This document shows positions 29,571 through 34,869 of a DNA stretch of 34,869 nucleotides, in pieces. The stretch's first letter is position 1. Each line of letters begins with the position of its first letter. Both the position numbers and the translations under genes were made by a program. The stretch comes from an uncultured Pseudomonas sp. GTDB lineage: Bacteria; Pseudomonadota; Gammaproteobacteria; Pseudomonadales; Pseudomonadaceae. A model generated the notes under the pieces. That model did no database searches, had not been told where the DNA came from, and saw nothing but the letters and a program-made list of their open reading frames with translations. The DNA lies in NCBI RefSeq assembly GCF_946885885.1, contig NZ_CAMPHN010000033.1, forward strand, positions 1 to 34,869. The letters are read 5' to 3'.

Positions 29571-30787
29571 ACCGTCAGGTTGCCCAGCTGCACACGTTTA
29601 GTGCCGCCTTCGTCGAACACCTTGATTGCGGTTTCGCGCACCTCCATGCGGCCGGAGGTGCCGGCGCTATTCATCTCCAGACCTCCGTTCTTGTCCAACT
29701 GCCAGCGCGGTCGCCCATTCGCACCTGTCTGGCTGGACTTCAGGACCCCTGAGATATTGGCGTTGCCTACCCGCAGGCTGTCGACATCGAGCATGTCGGC
29801 ACGAAGCAACCCAGCCAGTGTGGTCACTGGCTGGCCATTAGAGTCGAAGATTTTCCCGAAGGTGATCGGCCCCAGCTGCCCCTCTTGGATCGAGGCCTCG
29901 CGAATAAACGCGCTATCGATGTAGACCTTACCGTCGATAACCATGAACGGCTTGACCGCAGAGCTTTTCGCACCAGGCCGTGCAATCCAGAAGCGATCGG
30001 CCAGCACCGCAAAGTCCGCTGTATTGCCGTTGTTATAGGCTCCGAAGCCTGAAACGTAGCCATTCACGTCCAGCTTTAGGGTGTAGCTGGCCGACAGCCC
30101 TTGCACCACCACCTGCTGCTGCTCAATGGCAGAAGCATTCGACTCGATACCGTTGAGACGATCCCGTAGTGCCTCCTCCAGAGTCGACTCGCTAAGCTGG
30201 CCCGATAGCTGGCCCAGCAGGTAGGCGGCGTCAGGCAGCGGTCTGGCGAACGTCCCGGCCGGGGCGTTCGGTGGCCCCTCTACATTGGAAGTCGTGGTGA
30301 AGGTGACCCAGTAGTAGAAGCCCGGCATCTCCAGTGGGTTTTCCACACTGACCGCATCGTTGCGTACCTTGTCGCTGTAGAACATGCCCGCATCGCGGCC
30401 GATGATTTTGGCCTCGGCGAAGTTGTCCTTATCCGAGCGGTAGATGTTGGTGATGGCGTGGTTGTTGTAAATCTCCTGCGGGCGGTTCCAGCTCAGGTGA
30501 ACCATGCCGAAGAAGCTGCCATCAGCGGCAAAGCCCGACGGCGCAGGCGGTACCGACATATCAGGCAACGGTGTTGCTGGTGTCAGGCCGCCTTCCGGGT
30601 TCCCGGGGATGCGCAGCTTAGCCAGCCCGCCATCCAGTAGGTCGGCCAAGGTCAGCTTCCGGTCGAGCTTGTTGCCGCGAATGCCCTCGCCCGTTTCGAT
30701 AATCTCGGCCATGGCCTGAATCAGCGGGCGCAGCTCCGCAGGTGCCTTCGCTGACAACGCAGGCAAAGTGGTGCGTTTCGTACTCAT
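29567..30787 (-). CDS. Phage tail-tip protein with lambda J-like C-terminal domain
   Basis: A 406-residue protein. The N-terminal ~70 residues are helical. Residues ~75-185 look like a fibronectin-type-III domain (PPAPSGFAADGSFFGMVHLS, later FYYWVTFT). Residues ~215-405 match the C-terminal host-specificity region of lambda J-type tail-tip proteins (DUF1983-like), with ADFAVLADRFWIARPGAKS, the IDGKVYIDSAFIREASI turn and a terminal beta prism ending KRVQLGNLTV. It probably contacts the host surface. It is much shorter than full J, as if only the distal part had been transplanted onto this phage. Confidence 0.82.
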   Translation of the reverse strand: MSTKRTTLPALSAKAPAELRPLIQAMAEIIETGEGIRGNKLDRKLTLADLLDGGLAKLRIPGNPEGGLTPATPLPDMSVPPAPSGFAADGSFFGMVHLSWNRPQEIYNNHAITNIYRSDKDNFAEAKIIGRDAGMFYSDKVRNDAVSVENPLEMPGFYYWVTFTTTSNVEGPPNAPAGTFARPLPDAAYLLGQLSGQLSESTLEEALRDRLNGIESNASAIEQQQVVVQGLSASYTLKLDVNGYVSGFGAYNNGNTADFAVLADRFWIARPGAKSSAVKPFMVIDGKVYIDSAFIREASIQEGQLGPITFGKIFDSNGQPVTTLAGLLRADMLDVDSLRVGNANISGVLKSSQTGANGRPRWQLDKNGGLEMNSAGTSGRMEVRETAIKVFDEGGTKRVQLGNLTV

Positions 30788-30807
30788 CGGTGCCTCACGG
30801 CAAGCGG

Positions 30808-32430
30808 TTACACAATCTCGCTAGGCGAGGTGGCGATCTGGATCGACTGAACTTCGCGGGTTCCCTCTACTTCGATTTCCCAGTCACGGCTATTAGCATA
30901 CCCAGCTGGGAGCCGGAATATTTTGCGGCTTTCCACAGCCATCTCCATGACCTGACCGTCTGCAATCAGCCGCAGAGTCACCGGGTACTCCCGGGCAATG
31001 ACTTTCGCACAGGAGAAATTGCCGGTTCCCGGTGGCAGTTCATTGACCTTGGAGCGCCAGCGCATGTTCATCGGTGCGCCCTTGCCCCAAGCGACGACGT
31101 TATTGCCCTGGATCAGGCAGAGCGTATCGCTGCTTAGGTCGTAGTAGCCACCCGAGGCACTGATGTCGTAGAACTCGAAGCCGTCACCAGGCGTGAAGGA
31201 GAAGCAGCCGCCCTGGTAGAACGCCAGGTAGCGTTTGTCGTAGCGATAGGCATGGATCGTTTCAGGCCTCAGCGCCTGCCACTGCTCCTTGGAAATCATC
31301 TGCTCGGTCAATACTTGCGCCTCGCCGCCGCCAACAGCGACCAGCCCGCCGGGAGAGGCGTAAACGGCGTATTCGCCCATGTCCACCAATGATCGGCGCG
31401 ACACGCAAGGCAGCAGCACGTCCAGGTGGTTATCGGCCATCCCCGCTGGCGAAGAGCCGGAGATCATGTGCGGCCTGCCGTTGGTGGCCACCACCAGCCC
31501 GCCAGCGACAGCGGCGATGCCGACCACACTTTCGGGAATGGCGATCTGGTAGGACACCGGCCAGGCATGCGGCCGGTAGGCCTCGCTGAAACACACGGTA
31601 TTGTCGAAGTAGCCCGCCATGAAGCCGCCAGGCAGAGCGGTCAACCCGACCAAGCGCTCATCTGGCATATCCCACTCCACCGATGGCAACGAGATGCCCA
31701 TGGACTCACTGCGCACGCTGTCGGTGAAAGTGCCGAGCGCGGCCGCAACAGTGGCCACTTCTTGGAAAACGCCAGCCGATTCGACCCGGTAGATGCGTTT
31801 GCTCACAATGTCATAGGGCCCGCTGGGCAAGCCCGGCAGCGCCAGCATCAAGTTGCCGCCGGCTGGCGCGCCGCTGACCATATCCCAGCGAACCGCCGCA
31901 GTGCTCGGCAGGCTCGGTGGACCCTCTTCCCCGAAACGCGTGATGTAGGTCACCACGTAGGACGCCTCGACGGCCGTGAGCGGATGCTTGTCCACGTCGA
32001 CACGGTTGCCCGGCACAGACACGACCGGCGCGCTGGCCGGTGCCGGTACACCCAGGCGAAAGAAGCTGCTCGGGTATGGCTGTGCCCCGGCGGTGATCTG
32101 GCCGATGCCGCCCATCTTGGGGAAGCCATCCCCAGTCCAGTACACACGACTCCAGGCATCGTCCGCGAGCAGCGACTTGACCGCATCTACGATCTTGCCA
32201 CCGCCCCAGGCCATCCAATAGCCAGCACCATTGTTGCCGCTCGGGTATCGATACAAGCTGGACGGCGAGATCATCGCAGGGAAACCTGCCAGGGGTGCCG
32301 GCGCACGCTCCGGCTTCAGGGTGCCGCGGCGCAGGTAGACGTTGCGCGCCACCTGTGCGTTTTGCTCGGGTAGCAGGCGCTCGTCGACGATGGGCATTTC
32401 TCCGCGGAATGCGGCGTAGGCCAACTTCAT
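30808..32430 (-). CDS. Phage virion structural protein
   Basis: A 540-residue beta-rich protein of a type found in the tail modules of Pseudomonas phages. The start MKLAYAAFRGEMPIVDERLL and the following pattern of arginine and tyrosine strands recur in such proteins as I remember them. It contains a fibronectin-like middle with VVTYITRFGEEGPPSLPS (about 155-180) and a propeller-like second half. It is probably a tail tube or connector component. Its start overlaps the endolysin stop (ATGA), linking it to the lysis gene. Confidence 0.72.
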   Translation of the reverse strand: MKLAYAAFRGEMPIVDERLLPEQNAQVARNVYLRRGTLKPERAPAPLAGFPAMISPSSLYRYPSGNNGAGYWMAWGGGKIVDAVKSLLADDAWSRVYWTGDGFPKMGGIGQITAGAQPYPSSFFRLGVPAPASAPVVSVPGNRVDVDKHPLTAVEASYVVTYITRFGEEGPPSLPSTAAVRWDMVSGAPAGGNLMLALPGLPSGPYDIVSKRIYRVESAGVFQEVATVAAALGTFTDSVRSESMGISLPSVEWDMPDERLVGLTALPGGFMAGYFDNTVCFSEAYRPHAWPVSYQIAIPESVVGIAAVAGGLVVATNGRPHMISGSSPAGMADNHLDVLLPCVSRRSLVDMGEYAVYASPGGLVAVGGGEAQVLTEQMISKEQWQALRPETIHAYRYDKRYLAFYQGGCFSFTPGDGFEFYDISASGGYYDLSSDTLCLIQGNNVVAWGKGAPMNMRWRSKVNELPPGTGNFSCAKVIAREYPVTLRLIADGQVMEMAVESRKIFRLPAGYANSRDWEIEVEGTREVQSIQIATSPSEIV

Positions 32431-32966
32431 GCTGTGATCTCGCCACCGCAGGCGCTGAAGAACGCGAGCAATTCGCCGGCCTCACGCTGCTCAGTAGCGC
32501 GCTCTTGGGCATAGATGCCCAGCAGGTTGGCCAGCTTGTGCTCGCGCTGGCCATACCCTGCGCCGGGAAGGCTTGCCCAGATCGGCGCCGCCTCGGCAAT
32601 CGCGGCAGCGATGCGACCGGCCTTGATGTACGGCAACGCACCGCACTCGGTCAGCAGCTTGATCGCCGCTAGATCCTGAGCCTCAGGAATAAAGCGCCCC
32701 TTGAACCCATAGTTGCGCACGATGGCATCCCAGGTGCTGGCGAGAAACTGATACCGGCCGGCAGCCGTGCTCTTGATGCCGTAGCGCGGCAGTGCAACCA
32801 GCTTACGCGGATGTTTGCTGTAGTCGGTGAACAGGTCACCGCCGACTATCACGTCGTAGCCGTCGTCGCTTGCATTGATCGTCGATGTGCCCTCAGACCA
32901 GGCCAACATGTCCAGGAAGGCGAGCACGTTTATGCCGCCAGCATCAGCGGCAGAAATTCGAGCCAT
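32427..32966 (-). CDS. Phage endolysin, lambda R-like (GH104) transglycosylase
   Basis: A 179-residue peptidoglycan-degrading enzyme closely patterned on lambda gpR. FLDMLAWSEGT carries the catalytic glutamate E25, followed by YDVIVGGDLFTDYSKHPRKL, KSTAAGRYQFL and IWASLPGAGYGQ, all hallmarks of this lytic transglycosylase. There is no signal peptide, so release would need a holin, which is not adjacent. GGAGAA lies upstream of the ATG. An intrinsic terminator ends only about 20 bp before the start, so expression may depend on readthrough or antitermination. It stands among tail genes rather than in a separate lysis cassette. Confidence 0.92.
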   Translation of the reverse strand: MARISAADAGGINVLAFLDMLAWSEGTSTINASDDGYDVIVGGDLFTDYSKHPRKLVALPRYGIKSTAAGRYQFLASTWDAIVRNYGFKGRFIPEAQDLAAIKLLTECGALPYIKAGRIAAAIAEAAPIWASLPGAGYGQREHKLANLLGIYAQERATEQREAGELLAFFSACGGEITA

Positions 32967-32984
32967 TGGAGTTCTCCAGATATG

Positions 32985-33007
32985 AAAAAACCCGCGCGCG
33001 GCGAGTT
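32985..33007 (-). terminator. Intrinsic terminator between the lipoprotein and endolysin genes
   Basis: On the minus strand AACTCGC pairs with GCGGGTT (7 bp, one G-U pair) around the loop CGCGC, and runs into six consecutive T residues. It is a textbook intrinsic terminator in the direction of the late genes, located 18 bp before the endolysin start codon. Confidence 0.7.
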
Positions 33008-33074
33008 CTGCTATTCGATATGACTAACGCGGTAAGGAGACCGGGCCGCCCTTCATGGGTCAGTCACCGGCAGG

Positions 33075-33090
33075 AAGGATATGCATCCTT
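33075..33090. repeat. Perfect inverted repeat between the lipoprotein and the terminator
   Basis: AAGGAT (33075-33080) and ATCCTT (33085-33090) around ATGC form a small perfect hairpin, 20 bp after the lipoprotein stop on the minus strand. It may be part of an RNA structure with the terminator downstream, or chance. Confidence 0.4.
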
Positions 33091-33109
33091 GCTGATGCTT
33101 AAAACTGGA

Positions 33110-33295
33110 TCAGTGACGCGAATCCTGGGCTTTGCACTTGGTCAGATTGGCCGACTGCTTATAGACCTGCTCACAGGACTTACCTAGCGGCACTCCCTGA
33201 TAGCTCTCGTTCTGACTGCCGCCGCAACCTACCAGGGCAGTGGAAGCCAAGGCGACGGCCAGGGTCACGACGGAGATCTTGATGGATTGCTTCAT
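33110..33295 (-). CDS. Small prophage lipoprotein
   Basis: A 61-residue protein with a clear lipoprotein signal: MKQSIK, a hydrophobic core, and the lipobox LVGC with C24 as the acylated residue. The mature part (about 37 residues) has two further cysteines, in KSCEQVYKQ and LTKCKA, which could form a disulfide. The ATG at 33295 has GAGAGGT upstream; the longer frame to 33331 is unlikely. Its position before the endolysin hints at a lysis or superinfection-exclusion role. It is not proline-rich like Rz1, so I do not call it a spanin. Confidence 0.7.
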   Translation of the reverse strand: MKQSIKISVVTLAVALASTALVGCGGSQNESYQGVPLGKSCEQVYKQSANLTKCKAQDSRH

Positions 33296-33317
33296 GGTAT
33301 TACCTCTCAGTTGAACA

Positions 33318-33336
33318 GTGGGAGAACCCACTTTTT
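33318..33336 (+). terminator. Plus-strand terminator-like hairpin inside the late operon
   Basis: GTGGG (33318-33322), loop AGAA, CCCAC (33327-33331), then five Ts on the plus strand. It points against the gene direction here, so it would stop antisense transcription coming from the left. The stem is short; it may be coincidental. Confidence 0.3.
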
Positions 33337-33353
33337 GGTTAAAGGTGTTCGCT

Positions 33354-34310
33354 TCACACGGACGCTTCTATCAGCGACCAATCCTCCCGAATGGCCAGCA
33401 CCCGACCCATGTCCATGCTCTCGCCGAAAAAAGCACCAGGTTCGGTGCTGTGCGGGATACTGGGGGCGAACCCAACAATCCCGGCGATGAGATCCAAATA
33501 CAGGTGCTTGTGGCTGGCCTTGTCCGGGCCGATCTTTTTGCCGGCGTCCTGCATCGACCAGAGTTGCAGACTCGGCGCGCCGAAGAAGTTGACATAGCCC
33601 TGGCCTGGTGGCGCCAGATCGAAGCTGTATTTCAAGGTCATGTCGTCCGACGCCCAAGCGCAGTTGAAGTCCAGCCACCAGGCGATATTGGCCGCAGTCC
33701 TGGGCAGAGGCATCAGCGCCAGCAGCGGCTCAAGGTCAGCCAGCAGGCTCGCCACAACGCTTGCCGGCAGCCCGGTGACCCGCTCGAACAGCTCTTGCTC
33801 GGTCATGCCCCAGATCGACTCGTACAGGTCGTTGTAGCGGACGATGTCACCCGACAGCAGAGTGTCGGCGTGGTAGCCGGTCACCACCATGCCGCCCCTG
33901 GCTGTCACATTGCGCAGCGCCTGGGAACTCAATACCTGTGTTGTGCAGCCCTGGGCCAACATCCAGTCGCGCAGGTCATAGGCATCATTGGCCAGGGTCG
34001 TCGCCTCCGCGATCAACACCAGCGCAGCATTACTCGGACGCGACTCGGCCAGCAGGCAGGCCAGCAGCGACGAATCGACACCACCAGACCAGAGCACCGC
34101 CAGCTCGTCATATTTCGCCCACAGCGCAGCAGCTTCTGCCCGGCACAGCGCTGCCAGATCACCGCCCGCCTCGCCCTCAGGAATCGGCTCGTAGATACCA
34201 GACCAGAAGTCCCCCACACGACAGGTCGGCCGACTCCACGGACAGAGACGAGTGATGGCGCGCGCCACCGGCCCGCTATCGCGCCAGGCGCGCAGGTAGC
34301 GATAGGTCAT
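33354..34310 (-). CDS. Phage asparagine-synthetase-like PP-loop ATPase
   Basis: A 318-residue protein with the ATP-pyrophosphatase signature SGGVDSS at residues 75-81 in the setting LAVLWSGGVDSSLLACLL, and a second active-site-like segment TGYHADTLLSGDIVRYND corresponding in position to the synthetase loop of AsnB. The glutamine amidotransferase domain of AsnB is absent, so ammonia or another amine would be the donor, or the enzyme adenylates a different carboxylate. The first 70 residues are a short module of their own. Its ATG overlaps the stop of the 86-residue gene (ATGA). The true reaction cannot be named; a surface- or tail-modifying role is conceivable from context. This is not a usual member of a tail module. 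Confidence 0.8.
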   Translation of the reverse strand: MTYRYLRAWRDSGPVARAITRLCPWSRPTCRVGDFWSGIYEPIPEGEAGGDLAALCRAEAAALWAKYDELAVLWSGGVDSSLLACLLAESRPSNAALVLIAEATTLANDAYDLRDWMLAQGCTTQVLSSQALRNVTARGGMVVTGYHADTLLSGDIVRYNDLYESIWGMTEQELFERVTGLPASVVASLLADLEPLLALMPLPRTAANIAWWLDFNCAWASDDMTLKYSFDLAPPGQGYVNFFGAPSLQLWSMQDAGKKIGPDKASHKHLYLDLIAGIVGFAPSIPHSTEPGAFFGESMDMGRVLAIREDWSLIEASV

Positions 34311-34567
34311 ACGCCATCCTCGAACTGCCGGCCAATCATGCCCAGCAACGCTGGGGGACGCGGTGCCGGAGGTGGGAATAGCTCATATAGCCGACGCTCG
34401 ACCAGTTGGCCGATGGCCGCCTTCAACTGCGCCTCGGTCGCGTCATCCGATGAACAGATAGAGCGCGGGTCGAGCACGATCACGTCGTCACCACCACTCT
34501 CCAGCGGAATGCTGATACGGCAAAAGCCCAGATCAAAATCCACTTCCAGCACACTAAAAACCGCCAT
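34307..34567 (-). CDS. Small phage protein upstream of the PP-loop enzyme
   Basis: An 86-residue protein that I do not recognise. It has an N-terminal beta-like half (VFSVLEVDFDLGFCRI), an acidic middle and a proline-rich end. It starts with ATG at 34567, with GGAGGG 4 nt upstream, just after the tail-fibre stop. Coupling by ATGA to the PP-loop gene suggests that the two work together, as tail adaptor, substrate or partner. Confidence 0.65.
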   Translation of the reverse strand: MAVFSVLEVDFDLGFCRISIPLESGGDDVIVLDPRSICSSDDATEAQLKAAIGQLVERRLYELFPPPAPRPPALLGMIGRQFEDGV

Positions 34568-34579
34568 ACATCCCTCCAA

Positions 34580-34869
34580 TTAGGCAAGAGCGCCCGAATA
34601 CTTGCCCGTCCAACTCACCAACGTGCAGAGACTGGAATTGACCAGAGCTGCGCCGCCGGCACCGCCGGCACCACCCGCGTAGTCATCAGCAGCACCCGAG
34701 GCTCCGGCCGCGCCGTATGCACCGCCGCTGCCGCCATTACCTGCGTATGTGATCGTTGCGCCAGCTGTTGCAGCACCTTGCGCACCCTGGCCGCGGCCGC
34801 CGGCCCCACCCGTGTAGTAAGTCGTACCTTCTTGAGCCACATAATTGGAACCACCGCCACCACCGCCAC
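34580..34869 (-). CDS. C-terminal part of a glycine-rich phage tail fibre (runs off the window)
   Basis: The frame is open to the end of the window with no start of its own, so this is the 3' part of a longer gene. The visible ~96 residues are dominated by Gly, Ala and Ser with short strands (TTYYTGGAGG, ITYAGNGGSGG) and end in a compact tip containing CTLVSWTGKYSGALA. This is the glycine-rich tip found on many phage receptor-binding fibres, which folds by polyglycine packing. The GTG at 34840 is internal and not the real start. Confidence 0.72.
   Translation of the reverse strand, partial: GGGGGGSNYVAQEGTTYYTGGAGGRGQGAQGAATAGATITYAGNGGSGGAYGAAGASGAADDYAGGAGGAGGAALVNSSLCTLVSWTGKYSGALA

Larger units (their letters stand above)
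16955..34869 (-). mobile_element. Prophage late/structural module (left end inside window, right end outside)
   Basis: Fifteen consecutive minus-strand genes with tight spacing or ATGA overlaps encode tail fibre, endolysin, virion and ejection-type proteins and end with a giant polyvalent protein. The mix suggests a temperate phage with a podovirus-like ejection set and a lambda J-like tail-tip domain. No integrase, terminase, portal or capsid gene is present, so most of the prophage lies beyond the right edge. The left boundary is not defined by a clear attachment site; it falls between about 14.6 and 16.95 kb. Confidence 0.85.

Noticed and set aside
33318..34583. A 421-residue plus-strand frame opposite the PP-loop gene
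   Set aside because: The minus strand carries the SGGVDSS enzyme and coupled overlaps; the plus frame is Arg/His/Gln-rich without any domain.

Overview
The window looks like a Pseudomonas (or close gammaproteobacterial) chromosome. It has high-GC coding bias and a PilT/PilU-type pilus ATPase, and its other backbone genes (RlmN/Cfr-like radical SAM enzyme, OsmC, parvulin, YjbR) are typical of that genus. The genus is inferred from protein resemblance, not from a marker gene. No rRNA, tRNA or CRISPR array was recognised.

Layout. (1) 1-5.3 kb is chromosomal backbone: a RlmN/Cfr-family radical SAM RNA methyltransferase, a secreted monohaem cytochrome c, a hotdog-fold protein, an OsmC-like peroxidase, a VOC protein, a PilT/PilU paralogue, a PpiC-type parvulin and a YjbR protein. 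(2) 5.4-13.7 kb is a complete type I restriction-modification locus (hsdR, hsdM, hsdS). Between hsdR and hsdM sits a two-gene ATPase-TOPRIM cassette of the RloA/RloB (AbiL-like) kind. The 227 bp before the cassette are rich in palindromes and direct repeats and hold a candidate promoter. (3) 13.8-14.6 kb carries an unrecognised three-helix membrane protein, followed by a 450-bp non-coding stretch with a stem-loop and short repeats. (4) 15.0-16.6 kb is a tightly overlapped trio: a PAAR spike-tip protein, a peptidoglycan amidase of the PGRP/Amidase_2 fold, and a small AT-rich membrane-anchored protein. It reads as a type VI secretion effector with its immunity protein. (5) 16.64-16.95 kb holds a 24-residue exported peptide and a small multi-helix membrane protein. 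(6) 16.96 kb to the end is the late module of a prophage, all on the minus strand. It reads, in transcription order: a glycine-rich tail-fibre tip (cut by the window end), an 86-residue protein, an asparagine-synthetase-like PP-loop enzyme, a small lipoprotein, a terminator, a lambda R-like endolysin, virion proteins including a lambda J-like tail-tip domain, a set of small Gln/Ala/Gly-rich proteins resembling ejection proteins, and a 2,759-residue polyvalent protein.

How the parts work together. The middle of the window is a conflict island. Restriction-modification plus a probable abortive-infection pair defend against phage. The PAAR-amidase-immunity trio would attack neighbouring bacteria. 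The prophage brings its own large multi-enzyme protein, which probably enters the next host with the DNA. Phage integrase, portal, terminase and capsid genes are not in the window, so the prophage boundary on the left can only be bracketed between about 14.6 and 16.95 kb.

The observations most worth following are the RloA/RloB-like cassette and its unusual upstream region, the PAAR-amidase-immunity trio, the phage PP-loop enzyme, the terminator just before the endolysin, and the polyvalent protein.
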